Shown: positions 37,301 to 49,400 of the stretch, one piece after another | Layout of the letters: each line of letters begins with the position of its first letter | Position numbering within the stretch: position 1 is the stretch's first letter | Assembly (NCBI RefSeq): GCF_010183535.1 | Contig: NC_071331.1 | Span: 3,720,001 to 3,784,000 of the forward strand | DNA length: 64,000 nt | Direction of reading: 5' to 3' | DNA from: Caenorhabditis remanei | Lineage: Eukaryota > Nematoda > Chromadorea > Rhabditida > Rhabditidae | Made by a program: the position numbers and the translations under genes | Notes under the pieces: model-generated | Told to the model about the DNA's origin: nothing | Seen by the model: the letters and a program-made list of their open reading frames with translations, nothing else | Database searches by the model: none

Positions 37301-37453
37301 ACAACAATCTCCATTATAAGAAATGGATCTGCCGGAAGCTTGATAACTTTGATTGCGGTCGATAAGCCAAGCGCAATCGAATTGCTCGGATTTGTGAGCA
37401 AACAAAAAAACACAGTAGAGTAAGAAGAGAAAAGAATGGCTACCTCTCCACAT
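31309..37453 (-). CDS. Secreted mucin-like protein, copy B, sushi-like domain altered
   Basis: Exon 1 starts at ATG 37453 with signal peptide (FLFLLYCVFLFAH) and the first cysteine unit. The second unit ends near 36570 and the third spans about 34494-34182. They are followed by Ser/Thr-rich exons to the stop at 31309. The 1943-bp palindrome fills the intron between units two and three and leaves the splice sites intact. In the last exon, the segment matching copy A's YQCGEDGKW has been replaced by a G-rich, repeat-born stretch (GGMGNGNGGDGKW). The third sushi cysteine is therefore missing although the frame stays open. One Thr-rich exon is split by an extra intron near 33850-33895. Joins in the low-complexity middle are approximate. 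Confidence 0.72.
34549..36491. mobile_element. 1.94-kb near-perfect palindrome in an intron
   Basis: The arms 34549-35484 and 35552-36491 are almost identical inverted copies, with ends TGCCCATAGAAC / GTTCTATGGGCA. The same 68-codon frame occurs in both arms on opposite strands (34935-35141 minus, 35900-36106 plus), which confirms arm identity. The loop is about 70 bp. Next to the loop are inverted copies of TAGTTGACAACTTTTTTGTA, shared with the Tc1-like MITE at 12357-13014. No transposase is visible. Confidence 0.88.
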
Positions 37454-38015
37454 GTCGATTGAGAAAGAAGACTGATGTGAAGTTGTGAAAATGGAAAACG
37501 AGTGTCAAAAGTGGTGAGATTTGACAGATTTTGACACAAGTAATGGGATTTGCCAGGTGACTGAGTGAGTGGAACTTGGCGTTTCTTATGACAACGATAA
37601 ACTTGTGTAAAGAATTCTCTTTTTTAGCCAAAAGTTTTCGAAAATTTGAAATATGTCTCATGCGTACAAATTAAAAATTAACCTAATGGAACGGTTGGCT
37701 CGGTTTGAGAATAGGAAGTGTTTGTTTTGAAAAATCCAAAAAAAAAATCTAAAAATTTTTGGGACCTCAAAAGACGTTCAAATATTTTAAGGAACGTCTA
37801 AGTGTTGTTTAAAAAGACTCTTGGTCCTTTTTGAGACGTTCGAGTTTTCAAAGGAAACTAACAGGAAAAAGAGATAAGTTTTCTGCTATTAGTGTATCCA
37901 AATGTTGAAAAGTGAAGGAAATTAGTCGAAATTAATTTTGTCTTGGAGCAAAAACATTTTTGAATCTTCGATACCTATCGATAACACATACCATTTATTT
38001 TTATACTCCACTTAC

Positions 38016-38115
38016 TTTCTTCAGCGATTTCTTGTTCGTCTTTTTCAGCACACAGCCCAATTCCGATCAACAACAATAAAAGCAATATTCGCTCGCGGGT
38101 TCGATTCCACAACAT
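38016..38115 (-). CDS. Alternative first exon with its own signal peptide (mucin-like gene, copy B)
   Basis: ATG at 38115, MLWNRTRERILLLLLLIG signal peptide, phase-1 donor GTAAGT at 38016. It mirrors copy A 25037-24941 and can join the second mucin exon directly. Conservation of start, signal peptide and donor phase in both duplicates supports real use. Confidence 0.6.
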
Positions 38116-38186
38116 GACTTCGAGTTCGTTTTCGAAGTCGAATGAGAAAGTTGGGGGATCGGAAGGGCGGGGAGTCTCTCCTCTAC

Positions 38187-38290
38187 TAAGCAACGTGGTA
38201 CTTGAGACTGACTCCACCCCAGTTATTTATGGTGGTACGTTTTGTCGAAATTGCTAGGCAATGAACCACTTAAAAAATGCCGGCTTTTTT
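38187..38290 (-). promoter_or_regulatory. Promoter-like recurrent box 4
   Basis: Nearly identical to box 1, including TTATTTATGGTGGTACG and TTGCTAGGCAA. It lies just upstream of the alternative first exon of the copy B mucin-like gene. Confidence 0.55.
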
Positions 38291-38611
38291 AGCGAAATTT
38301 TCTTTTTTGTTAAAATTTCCGGTGCACTTTGAATGCGTTATTAACTTATTTCAGAATGATTATATGAACATGAACAAGCACACTGCAACATTTCATTTCA
38401 GAATATTTCTTTTCTTTCGGAAAGTCGATAACAAGATAATGGATTAGATCCTTGTGTAGATTATTAAAACAGAAAAACTTCAAAGAAGAAATAAACGTTT
38501 TATCAGAGAAAAATTCAGGCAAGAACATTTCAATAATCATAGGGAATCCAATAATTGACCAATCTAAAAAAAATTTTTAAATATTGGTTGGTCGAAATGC
38601 TTCTTCGCTCA

Positions 38612-41487
38612 TTACCCTTTGCTATAAAACCTGATTTGAATTGTGTCGACGAGATTGTTCTTGGGTTCACAGTCTAGTTTTAAATTGTAGACTGAACTAT
38701 TTCTTGGAAGATTTCCAGACGTAAGAGAGCTTTCGAACTAAGTAATAGAACGGAAGAAATAAAAATAAATTGCTTTTGAAAACTACTTACTGTTAACAGG
38801 ATGCTATTATTTTCAGATTCAGAGTCGATGTATGTTAGCGTAATATTAAAAGATGGCTGATTATCTGTCATTGCTGAAAAAATTTATCAATATAGTGTTC
38901 TAGACATACACCTCTACTAACATGTATAAGCTACTGTGTAAGCCAAATCATCTTCATTGGGCACTATCATTTTTGGTAAATCAATAGATCTTGTCGACGA
39001 CATGTTAACGTTTGCAGCATATATCAGTGTCATTTTATAAAAGAACGGCGAGAAAAAAAAATACTGCAAATAATATTTCAATATCTTCGTGATTCGAATC
39101 ACTACCCTATTTATGTGACTTACGTAATAGTGGAATGGTTCATAATAAAATATCCAACCATTTGTTTGAGTTGTAAGACTCGGTAAAGTTTCCGGATTGG
39201 AGCCGCCCGATGGGTTAGGAGAAGCAGCAATATGAACATAAACACGATATTTTTTCATTTGAGCTACTAACTCTGTGATATCCTGTTCATTCGGAGAACG
39301 CTTCAGTAATATGAATAATCGAGAACCACAAATTGGAACTTGAGTGTTATTAATAAACTTGGAAATCATTTTCAATACATTACTTCCATTCTCTGGACTT
39401 GAGAATCCCAGCGAAGGATTTGGTAGTTTGGTGAACATTGAGTACCGCCATGTTCTTAAAATATTTTACGAAATCAAAAACCTTTCTATGTACAGGCTGA
39501 CTATATAACGCGTTCTCTGTAAGACTTGAGCAACGTGTGCCCTAGGGACAGATTTTTATACAAACATGTATTATGGGTCTCTAGTAACCCGGGCTCCCGG
39601 CTCGCAGGTACGGTAGTACGGTAGGTGCGCAAAGGTACAAAAATGAAATTTTTTCTGTTACGTCGTAGAAAGCTGAAATTTTTACCATGTTTCATAAGTG
39701 TAAAATAAAGTATTTCCACGAAGTTTCGAAACATGGTTCAAAAAATTTCCCTAGTTGTAAGATAAAATCATCAATTTTTTTAGTATTTTTGGATTAAATT
39801 GAAAAAAGTGCCATTTTTGAAATAACATGTCTGAGGATTTTTTTGTTTTAAATGAACCATTCAATGTCCTTTTTAAAAAACAAGGCATCGCCCTATATCT
39901 TCGATTCCCAACAGTCGAAAAGTGACAAAGTTGAAAACTAAAAAAATCGAATTTTTTATTTTTTTATTTTTCTCTTCAGAAATGAACAGTCCATGTTTTT
40001 TTGAGTATTTTTTGTATTGACACTTTTAATTTTCCTTCACATTATCATACTAAAAATTACATTTTTTGATGATTTTTTATGTGAAAAATTTTTTTTTCAG
40101 AAAAGTATAAAACTGATAATTTATTGCAAAATTATTGTTTTAAATATCAGAAACTATTATTTTAACACCGTTTAGGTGTTTTTTATAACAACTACGGATA
40201 AGAGCAACTCGAATCACAACGACGAAATCACATTCAACTATTGGGAATCGATGATATAGGCGATGCATTGTTTTTTAAAAAGGACATTGAATGGTTCATT
40301 TAAAACAAAAAAATCATCAGACATGTTATTTCAAAAATGGCACTTTTTTTTCAATTTAATCCAAAATTACTAAAAAATTGATGATTTTATCTTACAACTC
40401 GGGAAATTTTTTGAACCATGTTTCGAAACTTCGTGGAAATACTTTATTTTACACTTATGAAACATGGTAAAAATTTCAGCTTTCTACGACGTAACAGAAA
40501 AAATTTCATTTTTGCACCTTTGAGCACCTACCGTACTACCGTACCTGCGAGCCGGGAGCCAATATTGTGGATATGGGTTACTAGAGACCCATAATACATG
40601 TTTGTATAAAAATGCATGCCCTAACTACTTTACAGACTCTAGGCCCCTATGTACTATGACGATGCTCGAGTCTTACAGGGAACGCGTTATATAATTATTG
40701 GGAAGCAATTTTGTGTCCCGAATCTCTTTTTTCAAAACAAAACTGATGTCGCGTGTACTTTTTAGAAGGCGACCGGGTTTAGCAAATACTCACTCGTAGT
40801 CAAAATGATACTCAATGTTTTCTTCTTGTTGTGTGTCAAGACGAATATTGGCAAACGAAGTGAAGTGTGAAGACAGTGGACTCAGAAGAATATCATCTTT
40901 GAGTGCAAATGACACCATTTCTTGTATCGTAGTAGCTTCTATATCATTGGAATATGCAAATAGGAATGTGGTATTTGTTCTCGGTGTGCAAAATTCTTCC
41001 TCTGAAAATTGGGAACTTTGATTGGAGAGGATAGAATTCCAAACTCGATTCATCAACACAAATCGGAGACCATTTAGTGGTCTCATGCGAGATTAGCCCA
41101 TCTGTAACATTCCACGTGTTAGTCTTCTGATCACAATGCCCTACAGCTTGGGTCGGTCTCCTTTTATCCTAAAAATAAAACGTATTCCATCTAGGAATAC
41201 AGGAAATAGAAACTCACGTTCACATCCACAAACTCAGCGTCATACAGAGTATAAGGACGTGGACAATGAATATAGGTACCACAGTTATTTTCGAAGGGTT
41301 TTATAGTGGGTGTGGTGAGAGCACGTTGGACAACGTAATCATACCATGATTGACCAGCAAACTGATCGATGTTGGACCAGTCCAGAACTGCGATGGGACA
41401 AGTACATGGCGGGGATTTGACAACAAGACATGAGTTAACTAGCGTCGGAATTAAAGAAATAAGTAGGTAAAAACCGATAGCTTTCAT
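38612..41487 (-). CDS. Secreted protein with VWA-like domain (copy B, 427 aa, 7 exons)
   Basis: Exons are 41487-41218, 41168-41045, 41001-40794, 39454-39124, 39063-38922, 38873-38791 and 38737-38612, all in frame. The layout matches copy A: signal peptide (IGFYLLISLIPTLVNS), CLVVKSPPCTCP, NTTFLFAYSND, a VWA-like core with NNTQVPICGSRLFILLKRSP, and an IQIRFYSKG end. The 1.19-kb palindrome sits in intron 3 without touching the splice sites. The LTR retrotransposon begins 76 bp upstream of the ATG, on the opposite strand, so the native upstream region is now 13.7 kb away. Confidence 0.8.
39502..40693. mobile_element. 1.19-kb palindrome in intron 3 of the copy B VWA-like gene
   Basis: The ends TATATAACGCGTT / AACGCGTTATATA are inverted repeats, and the arms stay complementary over several hundred bases (for example the GGTACGGTAGTACGGTAGGTGC region at 39607 and its complement near 40530). 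The right arm has extra sequence at about 40560-40675. No transposase is seen. Confidence 0.85.
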
Positions 41488-41562
41488 GATGACCGAACTG
41501 ACTGATGTGAATGATTGTTGAATAGAGAACACTTTTTTATGGGTGTAATTGAATATGCATTG

Positions 41563-41934
41563 TGTCACATGGTACTTTGAACGTTCTCTCATTTTGAGGG
41601 GCGTTCCCTTTACTCTGTGTCTCTCTCCCTTTCTCCCGCGCGGGGTTGTCGACACCCGAGGGTCAGTAGTAGCGGAGTGCTAGGTCCCAAGATACACCAA
41701 CCATCTTGCGGTCTATTATTTAATCTTTAATTATCTCTTTTTAGAGTTTTACATGTCTATTATCATTAAGCTCTTTAGTATTAGTCTCCCTCTTTAAGTT
41801 AACTTTATCTTTCTTATTCTTTAGTCTCCTCTAATAAATATTTATGTAATCGACGACCGTGTTCGTAAGTGTTGGATTTAAGTAAGTGGAAGGATAAGGT
41901 CAAAGTTCACACCATGGACGTCAACCTTATTAAA
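41563..41934 (+). repeat. 5' LTR
   Basis: It starts TGTCACATGG and ends CTTATTAAA, not the usual CA. It is identical to the 3' LTR except C at 41709 (T at 55020). It contains an AATAAA at about 41835. Confidence 0.93.
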
Positions 41935-41952
41935 TGGAGGTCCCACACCGAA
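41935..41952 (+). promoter_or_regulatory. Primer-binding site
   Basis: TGGAGGTCCCACACCGAA lies directly after the 5' LTR. TGG is the complement of a tRNA CCA end, as expected for a reverse-transcription primer. I could not assign the tRNA. Confidence 0.65.
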
Positions 41953-43437
41953 CTCTAGTATGATCCAGTTTCACTGAGAGAGTCATGAGCGCTACGTTTT
42001 CCCACTTTCCTTCACTAGAACTCTTCCTTGTAAACGGAAGATAGGTCCCAGACACTCATCTACTCAATTGCACTGCGAGGGTTTTAGTGTCACCTTGGAC
42101 GGTCTCATTGTGTTTTGGTTAACCGGATTTCAGAGGTTCGCGCACCAATTTGGGTTGTGAGAAGTTGCTAGCTCACGTCCACACTTTAGGACCCCCTGTT
42201 ATCTCATTTCAACTCATTTAGCAGGGTAATTCCGAGGGTTTGGAGTTCAATTCTGTGTATGTTATCTCCGCGCATCATAATCTTTTCTTGGCGACCTAGA
42301 TCCTATCCCTAACCTCTTATGTATCCCTCTTATCTCAAATTCATTTCAAATTCATCGCGATTTTGATTAAGTTTTAATAATAATAATAATAATAACAAAC
42401 GACACCGGTGGGGGGAACGGAAGTAACGTCTCTCTTTACTCAATTCGTTGGTTTCCAGGCCACGAATACCGGAAAGGCTATTTGGACAAGCGGGCTGAGA
42501 ACCGTCTTTTTGGTCCTAATATATATATATTTTTTTCCTTAAGGTTGGTTAGCGTGAGTCAAGGCATATTTAGACTCGGCCAAAGTCTATCAGTGTAAAG
42601 GCATCCTGAGATACCGAGAGGGTCCAGGAGAAGCGCATTTAGTGAAAAGCCGTCGTATAATTAAGCCAGGAAAGATTTCGACTCGTAGCTAAAGTTCTCT
42701 GGAAAAGACTAGCTATTACGCAAAATTTATTTTTCGATGCCCCAACAAAATTCAATTTCTTAAATCAGAGTCGAGACATGGAGTCGTAAACCATGTTTGT
42801 CCGTCTGGCCACGGAAAGTCGTGACAGATGCATTCACAGACACTCATCTGGCGCACAAGGTGCCAGGAAGTGAACTGACACAAGCCAGTACGATAGATTG
42901 TTTACACTGGATGGCATCTCCAGAATCTATCAGAAACCTTAATGCGAACAGTGCGCCATCTGGTAAACAAAGTCATTAAGCGTGCGGAACCGATAAGAGT
43001 GCGTTCACCCATATGTCCTATGCGGTAAACAATACGCCTATCTCTCCATCGCATCGGATTATTACGCTCGCAACATTAGTGACAGCTGCACCGGGTGGCA
43101 CCGCGGGCGAATGCGGTAAACAACGCGGAATATGCATATGCATCTGCCGTAAACAATCGAGAGATTGAGAGACCACGCCCACAGAATAATAAGATAGTAA
43201 GAAGGGTTTATTCATTCATTCATTCATTGAAGCACCCTATCAGAGTTGTCGTCATTTTCCTCTGCTCTTCGTTCGTCAAATTCTTTTTCTCAGTTTTGAA
43301 TTTTTCCTTCGATTGCTTTGGGATTTGCCACAGCTTCTGTTGCGACCTCCTACTGTTCTTATTCATTCTTCTCATCTCTCGCTCTTCTATCCTTTCATCC
43401 TTCTCATTGCTCTTCAACTTACCTTCGCTTACCGTAA
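41953..43437 (+). other. Long 5' leader of the retrotransposon
   Basis: About 1.5 kb without a convincing frame. It includes a (TAA)n run near 42380 and a TATATATATA patch near 42523. The polyprotein frame is closed upstream by TAA at 43435-43437. Confidence 0.6.
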
Positions 43438-46400
43438 TATCAATCTTCTTTCATCAACAACCTGGAAGACAAGCCGAAGAGAGACAAACCCGTCTTACCT
43501 GAATCGAGCATCCGTACGAGAAGTCAGACGAGAAAGGACAAGGAAGAGGAATTATCAAAGTTAGCAGCATCAACAACTGCATCAACATCTGCATCAACAT
43601 CTGGAACAACATCTGCATCGGCAACTGCGACAACAACTGCATCTGGAAAAGTCAAGAAGCCGCCTACGAAGTCCAAGAAGTCCAAGAAGTCGACAGGAAA
43701 CAAAGGAGTCAAAGTCGAAGTCGAAGAACCTCCAGTTGAAGAACCTCCAGTTGAAGAACCTCCAGTTGAAGAAACCACAGCTGAAGAAACTCTCATCGCT
43801 CCAAAGGAAAACTCACCGTCCAATACAAAAGGATTCTTCACGACCCTTCTGAACTTTACTCCATTCGGAAAATTGAAAGCAGAAGAAGCTGGAAAGCAGG
43901 AGACAACGGACCAAGGATCTCCAACAACACCTCCGGGAAAATCTGTAAGAGTTAATCCGTTTGATATCGATTTATCTGATTCCGAATTATTCGGCTCTAT
44001 ATTCTCATCAACTCCAATCTCAAGCCCTTCTTCTCAACTCACTCCTCCATTCTCTGCTCTTCTATCTCCAATTTCCTCATCACCACTGTCATCTCCACTT
44101 GTCTCGGCCAATTCATCGCCAAATTTTTCTCCTCCTGAATCTGAAACGGGATCGGAAACGCTCACCGTCCGACATTTCCAACTGAATTCGCCAATCGCCC
44201 AATCACCAAGGATGAGTCTCAATGGAGAGCACCAGGAGCAGAAACCGGAGTTAAGCGATTCGGAATTGGATTTGGAGGACCAATGCGCATCGGACGGCCC
44301 AAGATTGAAGGTCAACACGAAGAGAATCTGGAAGGATACGGCTGACATCATCCGACTGTTGGAGAGGAGCACCAAAAAGTTTAAGGACGGCCGTGCAGCG
44401 GACCTCGTCGTGTGGCTCAACGACGTGGGAAAGCTGCTCCGCCTCATCAACGTGCCGGCGAAGACTGGTATTCCTCTGATGCCATTCTTCTTGGAGATCC
44501 CAGCAAGGGAAAGGTTTAATACTCTGAAAGATGATGAACTCACCAGCTGGAAAACAATGTCGGATGCATTCGTGAAACTTCACGAATGTGAAGCGGATAA
44601 AGAAGTTGCCCTCCAAGAAATCGCCACCCTGAGTCAAGGAAAGATGACCATCCGTGAGTTCTCGGACAAAATCAAGAGATTGGGATCGTACGCCTACGAC
44701 GATCTCGAGACAGTGTCTCGGGAGCGTCTGATGGCGTCCCAATTTCTCAATGGAGTCCACAGGAGTATCAGGACCGAAATTAGGCGTCTCCCGACCGTGC
44801 CGAAGACGCTGAGAGATATGACTCTTCAAGCAGAGAAGATCCACCGACTGCTGAAGATCGAAGCTGAAGAGGAAGAAGGAGATGCCATGGTCGCTGCCGT
44901 TCAATTCTACCACCGGAATCAAGGATCCAATTCGAATTCAAATCAAGGATTCAACAGCCACCAGAATCAAGGATTCAATGGACCGAATCGTGGAAACAGT
45001 CGTGGTAGAGGAGGAAATCGTGGAAGATTCGGACGCAGAGGAAACGGCAACGGATTTCAAGGATTCCAAGGATTCTCCGGATTTCAAGGAAATGGATTCC
45101 AACAGCAACAGTTCCAGCCTCAGCAGTTCCAAAACCAGCAGTACCAGCAACATCAGTTCCAGCAGCAGCAGCAGTTCCAAAACCAACCGTACCAGCAACG
45201 TCAGTTCCATCCACAGCAGCAGTTCCAGCAGCAGCAGCAACAGCCAACCGGATTCCCTCAAATCACAAATGGTGAAACTCATGGAAATCGTCAAAATCAA
45301 GGTAACCAACCTAGAGCTAATGTGAATAGCATCAGCAATTTCCTTATGGGATTGATGATGGTCTTCGCATTGTTCAATGGAGCAGCTGCATCGTCACACC
45401 AAATCTGTGGATTTGGTGTAAATGGAAACACCTTCATCCCACCGTCTGTCGTTCCGTGCACATTCCACAACGAACTCCAGCTACGCCGACACCAAGTCAA
45501 CGTCTTCGTGGCGCGATCCGAAGTCAACCAACTCGAAGCAGTCAAATGCTTCAAGACAGAGATAGAGGCGAGGACTTTCGGAATTTTGTCTATTTACCAT
45601 CGGACAGTCGCTGAAGTTGGAAGACAACTGGAAGTTCCAGAAAACGAATGTCGGAGAGCTGCATCTGAAAAGAAATTCGATGGAGGCCAGTTGGAAGAAA
45701 TTTCACCTGGAATGTGGAGATCAAACTCTCTGGGAGCGGAAATCAACAACAAGACGCTCTGGTTTGGATCCTACGTCAATCACGTGCTGGAATTCACCCT
45801 CCAGACAGGACACGTGGGAACTTTGGACGGAGCCACCATCGTTTCGGACCTGGGATCCATGGAAATGTGCAGCTGGGAAACGGGAAGCTGTAGGACCGGA
45901 CAAGCCACGATCGTCTGGATGCCACAATCACCAAGAAGAGAGTGCCAATTCCGATCTGCCTACTCGACCGAAGCCATTCTGGACCTCAATCACGTAGCCC
46001 TTGAAGAGACTGGAGTTTTCTCCAGGATTGACAAGGACTTACGGAAGTTGAACCAGATAAAAGACGACTGCTACTTGAACGAAGCCCTTCTGACGGATGA
46101 TGGACTCCTCATTGAGTTCCCGGACCACTTTCACCGACGGCCGAAACATCAGTTCCTGCGGGACGAGCCGTTCTGGATTCGGAAGAAGAGAGAGGTAGCC
46201 GGAATCAAAGGAGCTGGTGGAGAATGGATTCAATTCGAGATCGGCCAGAACTTCTCCATCCCAATCGTCTGGAAAGTTCTTGGAGTGCGCCGTCTTGAGG
46301 AAGCTTCGAAGCTGACGAATCCCATCGACAATGCCGACATCCTGAAGGAGTTCAAGATGTACAACGTCTCAAATCAGCTTCTGACGACTCGAGCGAAGTT

Positions 46401-49400
46401 CTACCCTGAAGATCGGAAACATCCACAGGGAGAAATGGTGATCGCGCTGAAAGCAATCCGGATTGCACAGTACGCCTGGAGAGAAAGAAGACGACTTACC
46501 AAGCTGAAAAGAGAGTTGACCAGAGAAGAACGGACAATGCTTGGATTGATCGACAGCAAGGATGCCTTCATGTTCGACCCACTGTTGGAAAGAGAATTTG
46601 GACCAAGTGCAGCTGATTTTCTTCATTTGGATTCCAAGTATGTCGCTCCACGATTCGATGAAGCCAAGCTGAAAAGTCAACCGGACATCAGACCACTCGA
46701 CGAAGCTTCATGGTCACCACCAATTGCTTCAACACGTCCACCCAAAACGACAACTACCACCATCCGATCAACGACAACGACGACAACGACGACGATGCCG
46801 CCACCGACCGTCAAGCCGCCTTCACATCAAAGTAAGATAACTACATCTCAATTGCCTCAAGATGTCATCATCGAAGACTCCATGGACAGATCGTCCATTT
46901 CGAAGAAATCGATTCAAGAGAGTTTCATCGACACTTGCAAGGACCAGTTTGCGACTGCATCATTATTCGAAACACTGCTTTCAATTGATCCGACAGCCGC
47001 CGTGAGACATTTGCTGAAAAGAAAGGATGTGTCAGCAAAGAGAGTTGGAGATACTTTGATGGTTTCAAAATGCCGTACAGTGACACCTTCGACAATCCAT
47101 TGGGATAGGAAGGTAAATGATACCTGTTACGATTTGATTCCTGTTATCGTTGATGGAGATTTATGGTTCCAATTACCGGGTTCGGATGATCTCGTCGGAA
47201 AAGCAGTTGTCATCCCATGCAATGAGAGACCACCAGGAATTCGTTTGGAAAACAACAGATGGATCGGAGCTGAAAATCGTGAAGTGAACCCTCAACAATT
47301 GAATCGACCAAACAAAATTACCCAAGATCAATTTCTCCTGGATGCACCAAAGACGTTCTACACAACGATGGACGAGGAAACTGGTGTTTCGACAGGAGCT
47401 GATAAGGAGAAGGAGCGACGAGCTTCGAGATATCAACGTGATCTGGAAAATAGTTTGATTCAAGGAGGATATTTGAGTGATGGATTGGAATTTATCAAGA
47501 ATACAACTTCGAAAGTTCACAAATCTGCTAAGGAAATCTACAAGTCTACAGTCACTTCAATTGGAAAAGGATTGGAGAAAGTTTTCTTTTCCGTCGTTCA
47601 ACTACTTATGTGGATTGCTGCACCTGTCATCGTTATTCTACTATTTGTTTGCTTCACCTACTTGTATTTCAAGTTTCGAGCATTCAGAAGAGCAGCAAAA
47701 CTTACGAAGAGAGCAACTCGAGAAACAGCGAATGTTGCGATTGGATTAGCTACTCAAGCTACTCAAGCTTTGGCCAGAATCAACAACGTGCATATGGATC
47801 AACGAGCCCACTATGAGCCAGTGGTTGCCGCAGATGACTATCCTGTAATCAAGATCAATGCTGTTGTAAACAAATGCCGATTCAAAATTGCCAAATTACC
47901 TCATATCGATGTGAATATGGAAGGAAAAATCCTCGAAGCACTGGTCGACAGCGGAGCTGCAGTGAGTTATATGCCACTTTCATCTGTAAGGACAAAAATC
48001 AACTCAACTACTGTACCACCTGCTCAAGCCGCTAATGGATCTTCAATTCCTTTCTTGGGAACGACTCAAGCTACTATCAAGATTGGAGATTTCTACATAC
48101 CTCATACATTTTTGGTTTCTCGTGATGGAGATTGTCCAGCACCACTTCTTCTTGGAACGGATTTTGTCAACGAAATCAACAAAAATCACGACTTCAGTAT
48201 CAACGTCCATAAAGGATACGTCAAGATTGGAGCCTGCGAGATTCAATTGAACGCCGTCACCGTCGAAGAGAAAATCGAAGTTTTCCCTCAAAAGGAAACC
48301 ATCATCGAGCCACAATCAGAAGCTGTGATCCCTGCAATTATTCCAAATTACACCGAGGATATGGGAACTGAGCTCTACATGGAAGATACTCAAGAAGACA
48401 GTGATGACGTGTATGCAGTAGGAAGAGTGCTTGTCAGAGTCGGACCGAAAGGAAAAACTATGGTTCAAGTTTTCAACCCTTCATCTACCAGTGTTCGTCT
48501 CAAGAAAAACAAACCTATTGCTATCGGATCGAAGATTGGACAAGTGAAAACGATGAATGAAGTCAGAGGATCACCGGAAGCAGACTGGGAATCGAAACTA
48601 CCAAAACTTCCACAGGAGACGCCTAAAAATTTTCGGATATCAGATTGGGTCGACCTTTCGAAATCGAAACTCACCGAAAATCAAAAGGAAGTCTTGAGAG
48701 TGATCATCGACGCGCATGCTGAAGCATTCGTTGGTCCAGACGGTGTATTAGGAGAGTACACCGGTCCAATCAAACACCGAATCGATTTGGAAGAAGGATG
48801 CAAAATTCCCCAGACGAAGATCTATCGAATTCCGCTGGAAAAACGAGAAGAAATTGGAAAGCAAATCAGATTAATGCTGGAACAGAGGATTATCAGACCC
48901 TCAAATTCTCCATTTCTCGCCCCTATCGTTTTGGTTCGAAAATCGGATGGAATAACATGGCGTTTTACAGTGGACTTTCGAGGACTTAATGCAGTTACGA
49001 AGCCTGTGCAGTCAGTTATACCGAATATTCAAGAAATATTGGACTTGTGTGGTGGACAAGAACTATATACCAGTTTGGATTTTCAATCGGGATTTCACCA
49101 AATTTTGGTAGAGCCAGAACATTGTCAAAGGACTGCTTTTGCTTGTTTCCTGGGAGCATTCGAATATCTACGGATGCCAATGGGACTCAAAGGATCGCCT
49201 GGCACATTTCAAAGATGCATGAACTTACTTATCGAGCAAGTCAGAGCCCGGATTTTTGTCTACATCGATGACGTCATCATCACATCCGGAAGCGTGGAAG
49301 AGCATCTTGAGGACATCGATGAAGTTTTGGGAAAGATCGAACAAATCGGGATGAAGTTGAAAGCTGAAAAATCGAAGTTTGCTATGAGTGAGATTTCATT

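Noticed and set aside
44034..45309. Several long minus-strand frames opposite gag
   Set aside because: Shadows of the Gln- and Ser-rich gag region.
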